Origin: Selaginella moellendorffii
Taxonomy: Eukaryota; Streptophyta; Lycopodiopsida; Selaginellales; Selaginellaceae
Assembly: GCF_000143415.4 (NCBI RefSeq)
Contig: NW_003314289.1
Coordinates: 277,109 to 341,108 of the forward strand
Reading direction: 5' to 3'
DNA: 64,000 bases
In this document: in pieces, positions 10,816 through 22,278 of the stretch
Numbering within the stretch: position 1 is the stretch's first letter
Layout: each line of letters opens with the position of its first letter
Made by a program: the position numbers and the translations under genes
The notes under the pieces: model-generated
The model's input: the letters and a program-made list of their open reading frames with translations, nothing else
Told to the model about the DNA's origin: nothing
Databases searched by the model: none

Positions 10816-11378
10816 GAAGTCGCCATTCTTTCAAAGGTAACCTTCCAGATCATTGTAACTTTCAGAACAAAATGTTCCACAGTTCTTGGAGAATTTCCAA
10901 AGTTCTTGTGAGAGTAACATTAACTTTTATTTACTCTTGTTTATAACAAAAAAAAAAAAAAAAACGAAACGAAACGAAACGGGACGATAACTCCCACGGA
11001 AATCTCTTTGTTCTTTTGGTTCTCCACAAATTTACAGACCATTTTCCCCACAAAGCTTTGCCCGGCTTGCTTGCCTGCTTGCTGCTATATACAAAAATCA
11101 AAGAAATCGTCGTCACGATTCATCCATCTCGCGTGAGGCCGCCCGTTCTAGAAAAGAACGAAACGAAACGAGGAAGAAAACTTTAGAAGAGTGGTACTTA
11201 AAAGACTCCACCTCTTTTCCTCGCTTTCTCCATCTTTCTTGCTCTCTACTTTTCTCACTTCCTGGCCTGCTGTGCCTGTAAGATCAAACTCTTCCACCTG
11301 TTTTGCTTGCCTGCCATGAACAAACGAAAACTGGTAAGAACCCAAGCTCCGCTCGATCGATCAAACTCACTCACCACT
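10816..11378. other. Intergenic between two convergent genes
   Basis: It holds the 3' ends of the receptor kinase (+) and the carrier (-). An A-run at 10948-10964 is followed by three CGAAA-type units. No gene is seen. Confidence 0.5.
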
Positions 11379-12401
11379 TCAAACCGGAGAACACTCGATC
11401 TGCGGCTTCTTGGCCGACATCCTCTTCAAAAACTCGTAAGTGGTGATCATTGTGGTGGCGGACATGGACATGCTCGCCCACCTCGGCCCCAGCCCCCGGT
11501 AGCAAGCCCGCCACCCTCCCTCCATCACCAGCACCCTCAAAGTCTGCGAGATCGATGGCGGCGGCCTCCGGTCGCTCTCCAGCACCTGGATCCTCGTCTT
11601 CACGGTATCCAGCGGCGTCGTCACCAGTGCCGCGGCCCCTCCAGCGGCGGCGGCGCTGATCCCCTGGACGCAAACCACCGCGGCAGAGGTCGGCTCGGCG
11701 GCGCCACCGAGATAGCCGAGATGGCTCCAGATGGAGCGCTGCGTGACGCAGTAAGACGCCCACCACACCGCGTTGGAGGGAGCGTAAGTGAGCACCGACA
11801 TTCCAAAGCCCCGGTAGAGACCCTTCACGCCATCGCTCTTGAGGATCTTGCGGAAGGCGTCGAAGCCACCCCGGTAGCGAGGGAACTCTTCCTTGCCTCC
11901 ACCACCTCCACTACCACCACCACCATTTCTTCCACCTTGGACCATGAGTCTCTGGCTGATCACGTCCACCGGAGTCCACACCAGCTGCGCCGCCACCGCC
12001 GCGCTCACCCCCCCGGCGGCGTTGGCCATGGCGGCGGCGATGGGCTCCGAGAAGCCCAACTGGAGAGCTCCTCCGGCGACGTTGCTCTTGGTGATCTCCA
12101 GGGCGCTCATGTAGAGGGCGCGAGCGGGGATGGTGCCGAGGAGGGAGGTGCCAAAGCCGCGGTAGAATCCCCGGATGCCGTCGTGCTTGAGAATGCCGCG
12201 GGCGATGGATGTAGATGAGCTCCTCTCTGGGAAGACTTGCTGTCGCGTTTTGATGACGACGATCGGGTAGAGCATGGCGGAGACCCCCGAAAAGAGGCCG
12301 GCGCCCAGCATGAAGAACTTGGTCTTGTCTAGCATGTACCAGTCGACGTCAGCCGGGAGCCGGAGCTCCGTGTCGTGAGAATGTGAGGTTCTCAAGCTCA
12401 T
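11379..12401 (-). CDS. Mitochondrial carrier, SLC25A44-like
   Basis: A single-exon 340-residue protein with the threefold carrier repeat. The signature PxDxxK/R elements are PVDVISQR (second repeat) and PLDTVKTR (third). The first repeat has PIVVIKTR without the acidic residue, as is usual in the SLC25A44-like plant branch. Each repeat also has the aromatic-Arg-Gly motif (FYRGFG, LYRGFG, CYRGLG). The N-terminal motif DWYMLDKTKFFMLGAGLFSG is typical of this branch. Carriers of this family sit in the inner mitochondrial membrane. Mammalian SLC25A44 moves branched-chain amino acids, but the plant substrate cannot be read from sequence. A Gly-rich insertion ([14 protein letters not shown]) lies in the loop after the third membrane segment. 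It is transcribed away from HIRA, sharing the interval 12402-13130. Confidence 0.92.
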   Translation of the reverse strand: MSLRTSHSHDTELRLPADVDWYMLDKTKFFMLGAGLFSGVSAMLYPIVVIKTRQQVFPERSSSTSIARGILKHDGIRGFYRGFGTSLLGTIPARALYMSALEITKSNVAGGALQLGFSEPIAAAMANAAGGVSAAVAAQLVWTPVDVISQRLMVQGGRNGGGGSGGGGGKEEFPRYRGGFDAFRKILKSDGVKGLYRGFGMSVLTYAPSNAVWWASYCVTQRSIWSHLGYLGGAAEPTSAAVVCVQGISAAAAGGAAALVTTPLDTVKTRIQVLESDRRPPPSISQTLRVLVMEGGWRACYRGLGPRWASMSMSATTMITTYEFLKRMSAKKPQIECSPV

Positions 12402-13130
12402 TGTCCCTCAAGAGGATCTCACTCCCAACTCTCCAAAAGGAAAAAACACCACCCGAAACGAAAATCCTCTTCCTCTCACGGATACCTCACTGGAAATTTC
12501 TACTCTCTCACCTCTAGCTCTTGGAAATTCTCTACGATGGGAGATCCTAAGACAAAATTGGGGAAGAAGCGTGATCGAAAGGAGAAAGAACGAAATTTCA
12601 AGCAAGGGATCAGGGAAGCAGTGAGTGAGAAGGCACGGAAAGAAGAAAGAAGAGAAAGCCACTCCAGAAAAACCCCCGGAGCGATTCCTCTCAACCCCCG
12701 ACTTGCCTGGACGATTTCCTGCGGCCGCTGAGCTGCATTAAGAGGCTCATTACCCCGCCGCAGATCGACGCCATGGCCTCTCAAATCCGAGAGGCGATGC
12801 TGCGCTTGCTCGCCGCGATCAGGAACCCTAAAATCGCCTCTCGCTAGCCCTAAATCCGCTTTACCATTTTATCTAGACAATGAGCAAGCCCTAACTGCCG
12901 CGTGGCGGGATCTGACGGCGGAGATGCTCACACCTGTAAGAGACAATGACACGAAGGATTTTTATTGGCGGGAAGTTTGGGTCCGTACGGATAGAGGATA
13001 TTCCCTCTGTACGGAGGGCTGGGTTTTAGGGCAACAGTGATCATGGCTGTTCTCTTTCCGGGGATCATGGGAAGGAAACATCTCTCTAGCTGAGCTTCGC
13101 GCGAGGGAGGGAGAGGGAGCGAGCGAGAGG
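12402..13130. promoter_or_regulatory. Shared upstream region of carrier and HIRA
   Basis: A divergent promoter interval. It contains AACCCTAAAA at 12824-12833, a second AGCCCTAAA nearby, and GGGTTTTAGGG at about 13021-13031. No TATA box is obvious on either side. The open frames inside look like chance frames. Confidence 0.45.
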
Positions 13131-16100
13131 ATGATTGTGGAGAAGCCGGAATGGCTCCGTCACGAGGGCCTCCAGATCTTCTCGGTGGATTTCCAGCCTA
13201 GCGGGCAGCGATGCGCCACAGCCGGGGGCGATCACAAGGTATGTGTATCTTTTACGCAATCTCCACGCCCAATCCAGCTCTAGCGGCGCCGAATTCCTCA
13301 ATCGGGCTTGTTGGGTTGGCTGGAAATCCCGGCAATCGATTTGGGTGCCGCGTGGATTGCGAGCCCAGCTCCCGGATTGTGGAGAGTTTGCTAGTGTTCT
13401 TGGCGTTCTAGCTCCCTCTCCCTCTTGAGGAAAAAACGCTCTAAATCTCTGGCAATGTAGGTGAGGATCTGGAACACGCGGCCGCTGATGAAGGAAGGCG
13501 AGGCTGATCGAGGCGGCGAGAAGCTGCTGGCGACGCTGTGCGATCACTTTGGATCGGTGAATTGCGTGCGGTGGTCGAAATCGGGGCTCTACGTCGCGTC
13601 CGGCTCGGATGGAAGCCTGGTTTTGATCCACGAGAAGCGCCACGGCACTGGCACGGTGGAGTTTGGAAGCGGAGAGCCCGCCAACGTCGAGAACTGGAAA
13701 GTTTGTGCGTCGCTCCGGGGCCACACTGCCGATGTGGTAAGCCTTTCTTCTTTTGCGCATCCTAAAGCTGATACTAGATTACTATTTCTTGTTTGTTCTT
13801 TCGCCTCTCTCGCCGGATCTTTGTTTCTTCTTTTCTGTTCCACCTCGTTTCTCGAGTTCGATCGATCTTCTCGTCTCTTTTCTTCGCTCTAGTGATTTTT
13901 TTTGTTTTTGTTTTTTTTTTTTTTTGTTGTTCTTCATTATCAGTCAACCTTTGTTTAGTTTATCTTTCAATAGTTCTCTTTCGGTCTTCTTTTACGTCTT
14001 TCATCGAGGGATCCTTATCCAAGTTTCGTCTGATTTGGCGAGAAGATTAAGTTCTCTCGCCTCATTCTTTTTTTTTCCTCCTCTCATCTTTGCTTTCTCG
14101 AACTCGATCTTCGTGCTAGCTTTCCTTCTCTTTCTTGGCAATGGCTTAAGCTCATTCCCTTTGCTTTCATTTTTCTTTCTTTTTTCTTTTCCTTTCTTTT
14201 CCTCGAGAAGGGTGATCGACTGTGTCATCAAAGAGTGATTTTTTTCCGTCCATCTTTGCCTTCTCGAGCTTCGCTCTTCTTGCTACCTAGCTCTCTGGAG
14301 CTTTGACATTTCTCTCTCTCGTGGCAATGTCCCTTTGCTCTCATCTTCTGTTCTTATCTTTTCCTCGACAAACGTGATATGCTGTGTCATCAAAAAGTGG
14401 TTCTTTTTCTTCCTCTCGCATGATTTTTTTTGTATTTTTTATTTCTGGTGATGGAGATGGAACTAATTGTGTCCTTAAAGTAGGTGGATCTTGCTTGGTC
14501 ACCAGACGACTCGATGCTCGCGACGTGTAGCCTGGACAACACCGTTCGCATCTGGAAAATGCCTGGGGGATCCTCGGTCGCCGTTCTAACCGGACACAGC
14601 AGCCTTGTCAAGGGCGTCGCGTGGGATCCAATCGGCTCTTTCCTCGCTAGCCAGTCGGACGATAAGACGGTCATGATCTGGCAAACCAGCGACTGGGCCG
14701 CGGTCCATCGAGCCGAGGGCCCATGGAGAAAATCCGTAAGTTCGAAGTTTTTGTCGAGTTTTTCTGGAGTTGACAAGTTTTTTCTGATCTTGTGTCAAGG
14801 TTGGCTCTACGTTTTTCAGGCGTCTCTCGTGGTCACCTTGTGGCCACTTCATAATCACCACCCACGGATACGAGAACCCGAGCCACACTGCGCAAGTTTT
14901 GGAGCGAGGGGACTGGAGTGGAACTTTCAACTTCGTCGGGCACAACGCTCCCGTGGTGGCTGTCCGCTTCAACCATTCCATGTTTCGCAAGCAGCCGCTG
15001 CCACCTCCGGAGAACAACGGAGAAGAGGAGCTGCTGCAAATGGATCCGAAGAAAGTTCCCAAGGAGATGGTTCCTTACAACGTTGTGGCCATGGGAAGCC
15101 AGGACAGGAACATCACCGTGTGGACGACGGCGAATCCCCGCCCAGTTTTCGTCGGGAAGCATTTCTTTACGCAGAGCGTGGTGGATCTCAGCTGGTCAGT
15201 TGATGATCGTTAGATCAACTTTAATGGTTTCTTTTTGTTCTTCCTTCAGGAGTCCGGATGGATATTCGTTGTTTTGCTGCTCGCTCGACGGGACTGTAGC
15301 CAGCTTCCACTTTGAAGCCAAGGAACTCGGACACATAGTTTCGGAGAAAGAGATGGAGGAGTTTAGGAGGAACCGGTACGGCGATTCGCGGTCTCGGCAG
15401 GAGTCTCTCGCGGAGAGCCCCGCGCAGCTTTTCATCGAAGCCACTGCCGCGGCAAAGAAAGTTGGCAACTCTACCACCATCGTCAGCAACGGTAACACCA
15501 CGAGCAACGTTAGCAACACCACGGTAGTGACACAGACTAACAAGCAAGTAGCGAGCACGACTTTGAGGCCTCAAGAGCACGAGGAGGCCGGGACGACAAC
15601 AACAGTAACAACACCGAAGAATGGAACTTTGGAGAAAGATCAGGCAGCGGCAGTAGCAGTAGCGGCAGCTCCTCTTCCTCCACCACCGGCGAAGCAAACT
15701 CCAGTGAAGCAACGAGAGTATAGGCAGCAGGATGGGCGGAGGAGGATAATCCCCGAGGCTTTACACACCGAGGACGATGGTGGTCGAAAGGACCGAGAGA
15801 GCAGCGCCGAGAAGCGAAAGCTCTCGCCGGTTGACGCCTCCAAGTCGGAGGCTCCCTCGAAGAGATTGCTGGGAAGCGGCGGCAGTGGCGGTGGTGGCGG
15901 AGTTGGCGGTGTTCGTGAGCGGAATGGCTCCGGCGCGAGCAAAGCCATCGAAGTTTCAAGCATGGAGAGGTCACTGGGATTGAGTAGCACCACCAACACG
16001 ACGGTGGCGATCAACGTGACTCAAGCGTCGCAACTTCGAGGCCCGGATGGTGTCCTCTCGGTCCAAGTGAGGATACCGGACGAGGAGAGCTTGGACGGTC

Positions 16101-17554
16101 CGGCAGTAGCTCCCATTTGCTTGGAGGCAAAGCCGGTGAGAGTCCAGGACGCGGCCGCCGGGAGGGGCGAGACTGGAGAGACCGACTTGGTGTGCTCGCA
16201 AGGTGGAGAGATCCGGTGGAGAGATAGATTTGCGGGCAAAGTCACAGCTCTCACTGGGAACACTAACTTTTGGGCCGTCGGCTGCGAAGATGGATCACTC
16301 CAAGTAAGATTTCTATTCTTCTCTTGTGTGTTTTGTATGGTCAAAGCTCGCAAGTTTTTTCTTTCTTTCTTCTCTTCGTTTAGATTTTTTCTTCTTTTTT
16401 TGCTGGTTCGTCTTTGTTTTTTTGTTGTTTTTTTTTTCTTTTCTCTTTCTCTTATCTTTTTTATTTATTATATTGATGCTTTCGCATTTCAGGTGTATAC
16501 AATGGCTGGAAGACGAGCACTTCCAAGCATGGTAGTAGGCTCCGCCGCGGCGTTTATGGATTGTACGCGGGGCTGGGAGCTACTTTTGCTAACTCGAGGT
16601 GGAACCATGCACGTATGGGACCTCCGGCAATCACAATGTCTTCTTAACGAGTCTCTTCTCTCGCTCACCTTGAGCTCCTCGGCTACTTCTTCCGCGAAAG
16701 AAAATGGTAAATCTTCTTTATGGTCTTTTTTCGTCAGAAACTTAACGTTTTTCTTTCTTTTTTCTTTCTCTTTGTTATAGGTGTGATGAGAATAATCTCC
16801 GCGAGGTTCTCGGAAGCTGGTGCTCCATTGGTCGTTCTTGCCAATGGTCACGCGTTTTTGTTTCACTCAAAAATGAGGAGCTGGCTGAGAATAGCGGACG
16901 ATTTCTTCCCTTCTTCGAGCTTCGTTAGCACTTGGCCACCCTCTGGCGATGGCGAGCTCGCGGGGCTTCAAAAAGGAGCGGCCACTCTTGGCAAGACAAA
17001 CTTTAGCTGGAACAGGTTTGTTTTAGTTTCTATCACTGTTTTTCCGTGGCTAGAACTTTGAAGAATTTCCAGGACTCTAATCAATGAGAAGTACCAGACG
17101 AGAGCTCACCTCGAAGATCAACTAGCAGCAGCCCTGGCACTGAAATCCGCAGAAGAATACAAGCGCCATTTGATCTCCTACACGAGGTTTTTGACACGGT
17201 AAGAGTTCTTCGTGGCTTTAGAGTGATCAAAACCAAAATCTGTTTGAAACAGGGAAGCTGATGAAGTAAGATTGAGAGAACTTTGCGAGGATCTCTTGGG
17301 TCCTCTCTTTGTTCCAGACAGCGAGCCTTGTTACGACTCTCAGCCAACGACGAGTACATGGGAATCTTATGTTCTGGTAACCAAGAACACTTCCAATACA
17401 TTTGGTTTTAACTCTTGGTATTGTTTTGAAGGGAATGAAGAAACGAGAGCTTTTGAAGAATGAGGTGCTGCCTGCAATGGCTTCCAATAGAGCTGTGCAA
17501 CGTCTACTGAATGAATTCTTAGATATGTTGTCTGAGTATGAAGACACTCAGTAA
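13131..17554 (+). CDS. HIRA: Histone H3.3 chaperone HIRA
   Basis: Ten exons (13131-13238, 13461-13736, 14484-14735, 14800-15194, 15250-16303, 16493-16706, 16781-17015, 17073-17198, 17253-17376, 17432-17554) give 968 residues, the usual length. The N-terminal half is a WD40 propeller starting [20 protein letters not shown], with repeats such as [20 protein letters not shown] and [21 protein letters not shown] low-complexity linker (Asn/Thr and Gly runs) in exon 5 corresponds to the region that binds the other HIRA-complex partners. The C-terminal HIRA domain carries [18 protein letters not shown] and ends SEYEDTQ. HIRA deposits H3.3 independently of replication in the nucleus. Intron 2 (about 750 bp, T-rich) is unusually long here. 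A decayed partial copy lies at 19173-19515. Confidence 0.96.
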
Positions 17555-18149
17555 TGATAATTTTTTGGCTGGTTTTTAGATTTTTCACTTTTGCATTGCT
17601 ATTGGAGGGCGATTACTATAACATGGTCTTTTGGTGCCCGAGATTTTTCCGGTTTAACTTCGTTTCTGGTTCCCCAGTTGCGTGCGTAAGCACACAGCCA
17701 TGAAAAGGAATCCTTATGAATGCTATCGAAGATACCATATGTCAATCAGCTTGTAGACACCGCCTTATGAACTTTTTTTTCTGTTAAAAAGAAGTTAAGA
17801 AAATTTGCAGCTATTCTTCTAAGAATAGTTTTGATCTTTATTACCTTGAGTAAACACATTGAACCAGAATTAATGACTGAGTAAAATATTTTCAGTTAGA
17901 AAGCATTTTATGGGAAGTTTTCCTATTCATTTTTTGTGTTTCCCGCATCATTTCAAAATACTAGGAAAAATTTCTGGTTGAAAAAAAGAAAATCTTTTCG
18001 ATAATTCAAAAAGTATACACATTTATCAAACGAGGTGACAGAGACTTTTGTGTAAGTCAACAAATAACATCTCCACCAAAGCCTGCAAACCATTATATAG
18101 TCCTATTTTTAGATCCACAACATTGTCTAGTCGTTGCTGAAATCTTGCT
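17555..18149. other. AT-rich spacer between HIRA and lectin gene
   Basis: Base composition shifts sharply to AT here. The last ~110 bases (from about 18035) are homologous to the region upstream of the second lectin gene, so the two genes were copied together with their promoter. Confidence 0.5.
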
Positions 18150-19118
18150 ATGACAAAACATAGTACACTAATCTTGTTTTTCTTGATTTTTTTTGTTGCC
18201 ACTATCAAATGCGTACCAGGTAGAGTTCCAGTTAACTTCGACAATCGCCTTCCGGGATTCCTCTCACATGCGGACATTGCACGCCTTATAACTTTCTTCA
18301 GAAACTTGACCTCAACATTTACTTTTGGTGGAAGCTATGGCCCTGGGGATGGTACTAGTGACACCGTAGCACTGGACGGGGGTGTAGTAGATTGCACAAT
18401 TTCCATTCAGGATAGAAACCAAGGTGGTAGATGCTCAGCATCGCCTTCCAATGGTCGTGAAAGACCAATTAATGGGGTTCGAGCACTAGCCACCTTTGAT
18501 TACTTACTCCATCAAAGCGCAGAAGAGATTAGCACACAATTATTTGGTTACCATAGAGCGGCAGTAGAATATTTGGGTGAAACATTTGTGCTAGAATACA
18601 GTGCGATGAATCCTTCAACTCCACCTCCTAGCCCTCCAAGTTCTCAAATCATCGCTTACGATTATTATAAGGATTCTGAAGTTCAAGAGGCTCGTTCAGG
18701 CTGTCTGTCAGTGTTTGAGACAACTTTATTTAATTGGTGGCCTCGTAACGTACTTTTTAGTGGTCAACAACTGTATTCTCCAAATGGGCGAGTTACACTG
18801 AGTCTACAAAGCAATGGCATCCTTGCTCTTTACAAGCTTTCGATGCAAAGCTCGCCTTTGTGGACTTCAAATTCTTTTTCAAACACAGTGGGCAATTGTA
18901 GGCTTGTATTGGAATACAATGGAAGCTTAATAGTATATGATGGAAACAATAACGTAATTTGGACGTCTAATTACAGTTGCAACTGTTCAATCCAACCATC
19001 AATTTTCTCTGTCCAAAACGATTGTAATATTGTCACTTATAAGATATCTAGTCGATTTGATAGTTCTCGCATCAGCTCTCCAACATGGTCTTCTGGGACT
19101 TACACAAAGTGTCACTAA
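18150..19118 (+). CDS. Secreted B-lectin fusion protein, copy 1
   Basis: An intronless 322-residue protein. Residues 1-21 form a signal peptide (LILFFLIFFVATIKC). Residues ~22-150 are a region I do not recognise, with DNRLPGFLSHADIARLITFF, two Cys and a GGSYGPGDG loop. A Pro/Ser linker (PSTPPPSPPSS) follows. Residues ~200-322 resemble a bulb-type (GNA-like) lectin. Three repeats correspond to the sugar sites: LSLQSNGILALY and LVLEYNGSLIVYD are degenerate, while SVQNDCNIVTY keeps the full QxDxNxVxY pattern, so perhaps only one site binds mannose. Cys-rich NYSCNCS lies before it. It is probably exported to the cell wall. Codons are AT-rich, unlike HIRA next door. The paralogue lies at 22279-23256 in reverse orientation. 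Sugar binding is inferred and the N-terminal role is unknown. Confidence 0.85.
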   Translation: MTKHSTLILFFLIFFVATIKCVPGRVPVNFDNRLPGFLSHADIARLITFFRNLTSTFTFGGSYGPGDGTSDTVALDGGVVDCTISIQDRNQGGRCSASPSNGRERPINGVRALATFDYLLHQSAEEISTQLFGYHRAAVEYLGETFVLEYSAMNPSTPPPSPPSSQIIAYDYYKDSEVQEARSGCLSVFETTLFNWWPRNVLFSGQQLYSPNGRVTLSLQSNGILALYKLSMQSSPLWTSNSFSNTVGNCRLVLEYNGSLIVYDGNNNVIWTSNYSCNCSIQPSIFSVQNDCNIVTYKISSRFDSSRISSPTWSSGTYTKCH

Positions 19119-19172
19119 TGGTGAAATAAAAATAATTACTTCATAAAATTTGAAACGAAATAACTCTTTTTC

Positions 19173-19515
19173 GCAATCGGTCGGGTTGGCTAGAAATCTC
19201 ATTTGGTGCCCCGTGGATTGCGAGCCCAGCTCCCGTATTGTGGGTTTGCTAGTGTTCTTGGTGTTCTAGCGCTCTCCCTTTGAGGAAGAACGCTCTAAAT
19301 CTCTGGCAATGTAGGTGAGGATCTGGAACAGGCCGCTGGCGAGGCTGATCGTGGCGGCGAGAAGCTATTGGGGACGCTGTGATCACTTTGGATCGGTGAA
19401 TTGCGTGGGGTGGCTCCAATGGAAGCCTGGTCTTCATCCACGAGAAGCACCGGCAGTGGAGCATCGAGAACTCCACGTTTGTGTGTCGCTCCGCCGATAA
19501 GCCTTTCTTTTGCGC
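19173..19515 (+). pseudogene. Decayed fragment of HIRA (intron 1 to intron 2)
   Basis: This stretch matches 13305-13760 of HIRA in order and orientation: the end of intron 1, the AG border, exon 2 (GTGAGGATCTGGAACA, then GGCGGCGAGAAGCT, then GATCACTTTGGATCGGTGAA) and the first bases of intron 2 (TAAGCCTTTCTT). Many deletions of a few to dozens of bases shorten it by about a quarter and destroy the frame. Because intron sequence is kept, it arose by DNA duplication and not through an mRNA. It sits just past the 3' end of lectin copy 1. Confidence 0.88.
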
Positions 19516-22278
19516 ACACGGCTTGAAGACTGGACATGCCTTCGAAAGACTACGGTTTGCCACTTAAGCCACTACTAAAAGATGTATCCAAGCTTGAAGA
19601 AGTGCAAAATGATTTTAAGCATCGTTTAGTAAAAACTTTAGATTCAATTTTTCTTTTTTCATTGGTGTCACCTCTAATAAGATTTTTAAAGTTTCACTAA
19701 AAAACAGAATATGTATTATCAATTTCCAGTAATTCAAAAACTTTGTGTTTTTGTCAAACCACATTTCTAAGAAAAGTATCTTCCACATGGTGAACTCATT
19801 TTTTTTTTCTAGATTTTCACATGTCTTGGGCATCTTTGATCATTGATATTACAATACCATCCAAACGCTCTATGCTTGTGAGCTTAACTTAAATTTTAAA
19901 TATAATTTAATATAAACATTATAAACATTTAAAAATTAAAGTTTATAGTGAACCTTATTTTAATATCTCTTTGCATTTTATATTATCCAGAATTTAAATA
20001 AATACTACTTGCTAAAATAGGAAAGATCTATCAAAATTTAAAAACTATTAAGTTTGAATTAAGATTCTTTTTGCAAGGCCATATATCTATAAGATGCATG
20101 AATATTATAAGGATTATTACAAAAAGAACACTTATAAGTATATGAAATGAAAATTATGTTTTTTAGTAATTATATAAAAATAAAATTTTATATTATTGAT
20201 AGAGAATAAATATAATCTAACTACCACTAAAAGTCTTTTGCAACTCAACAATAATAAAGCTTGTTTGGTGTATATGAATATCCATTTTAAGATCCTAGTG
20301 AAAGATGTTGATAAAATTATAATGCATTTAGTTGTGAAGAGCATATGCCTTCTTATGTTTCTTACATGCTTCATAAAATTTAGACATGTACAAAAAGGAA
20401 AGTTTTGAATAACAATTGTGTACTTTCCACCTTTAATTTTCACAATGTACTCATTTGCCAGCATAAAAATGTACTTTATGAAAAAAATCTCACACTTAAG
20501 TGTTTATAAGCTAAATTTATTTTACCCTACTTCTATTTGGAGATGGTACAAAATTGCTTTACCTTTTTTTGCTAGTGTATTATGCATCTTTATAGGAATA
20601 GTGTCAATTTTGTCACTCCATGTCTCCAACTTTCTTTCTTTTAAGATTGAAACTAGATTTTTCAAAGTTTTCAATTTTATCCAAAGTGAGTGTGATAAAC
20701 CATTTTTTAAGTATTGCATTAGGTTTTGTCATTATAGTGTCATTAAGCTACTTAATATGGTTAATATTGATGTTGCAACAATATAACTAACACCATCTTG
20801 AAAATCCTATAGCTACTACTATTTGTGCAAGTGGACTTTCTTTTTCATCTGATTGAGTAATATCTCTATAGAATGTCCAACCTCAATGATGGAGTGAGGA
20901 CAAAAGACAATTGTATTGAAGTGAAGACAAACAATATAAATTATTGAGCAAGGAAGAACATAACAAGTCTGAGTGAAATATCTAGTTAAGATGGAGTGAA
21001 GTTGGAGAAAATACAATGGTGGAAAGAGGCTAAATATAGATTAAAAAAATGAGAACAAACACAATAAATCTAAATAAAATTAATACTTTAAAATTTTTTC
21101 TCCTTGAAGGAGGGAATAAAAAGGATATAGAGTATGAATAAGTGAATCAAACCTATTATATATAGAAGATTACCAAAAGGTATTCAAATTTTTATAGATG
21201 ATGCTAAATAGTGAATCTGAGTCAATAGTGGTTTTAAAGGAAGATGCAAAAATAGGTTGTATCTAAGTTAATTATAGTCTTAGAGAAGACAAAATTGAAA
21301 TGTATTTTCTTGTTTCTTCTAATGGTGTTTTGTGGATTATAGTTTACTTTAAAGTCACTTACTTTGGTTAAAAGTTATGGCTTTAAGGTTCATTTAGCAA
21401 TTATGCATAAGATTATAACACTAATTCATTAGGACTTTATAGTTAGCTGATTTTTATGCCATGGCTTTGGGTTCTATTGCTATCATGGTTGTTAACAATT
21501 ATATTATATAAATTGGTGTTATTTTGGGAGTTTTAAATTCTTGGGGTAGTTTATAACAACCCAGATGTTTCATCAAACTTATCTTTATCAAATTTTCTCA
21601 GTTTTTGGAGAGGGGATGATATAAATTTATAAATACACATTTATTTGTATATGTATAGTATATGGATTGTTTTATTGAGATTAAATCTAGTCTATCCAGT
21701 CTTGAATTCAAGCATACCATAATTAATATAATTTTTATATCTCACACACTAAAATGTTAATATCATTTACTATTACTTCTACACTTGCTCAATCATTGAT
21801 TTATGAAAGATTCATACATGAAGAAATAGATGAAGTCTCAAAACAGCCTTCTTTGAGCTAAGTCTAATGGATTAATACTAATTAATTTCTGTAAGCTTAA
21901 GGCCAAGTTACATATATCTAGGGAAGTATATATGGTACTTTTTAATAACAAAACTATTATTATGATTTATTTTGAATTATTTAAATATTAAAAATCTAAG
22001 GTGCAATAAAAACTAATAATTTTACCACTAAAAATATCTAGGCCCTTTTAATTTATATCTTTTATTCTGAGCTTTATTTCTTTTAGAGTAACATTTATTT
22101 TCATCTAGATTATCTTCTATACTTTTTGTGTTTCTTTATCAAAGTTTTTTACATAACTTATTCTTTCTTGCTAGTCTCTACTAACAAAGAAGTGTTATTT
22201 TAGGATTACATCTGCTAGTTTAATCTATATTATTATTCAAAAATAATATTTTAATAAGAAATTATTTTCATTTCACCA
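19516..22278. other. AT-rich spacer between convergent lectin genes
   Basis: About 2.7 kb of very AT-rich DNA. The open frames (longest about 120 codons at 20418-20786) are made of AT-biased codons and match nothing I recognise. No terminal repeats, polymerase motifs or target-site duplications were seen. It may be worn transposon DNA, but this cannot be shown by eye. Confidence 0.4.

Noticed and set aside
11307-12218. A 303-codon plus-strand frame over the carrier gene
   Set aside because: Antisense shadow of a GC-rich coding sequence whose carrier signatures are clear on the minus strand.
20418-20786. A 122-codon frame in the AT-rich spacer as a membrane protein
   Set aside because: Its Phe/Ile/Tyr richness follows from AT-rich DNA. 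There is no conserved motif or usable context.
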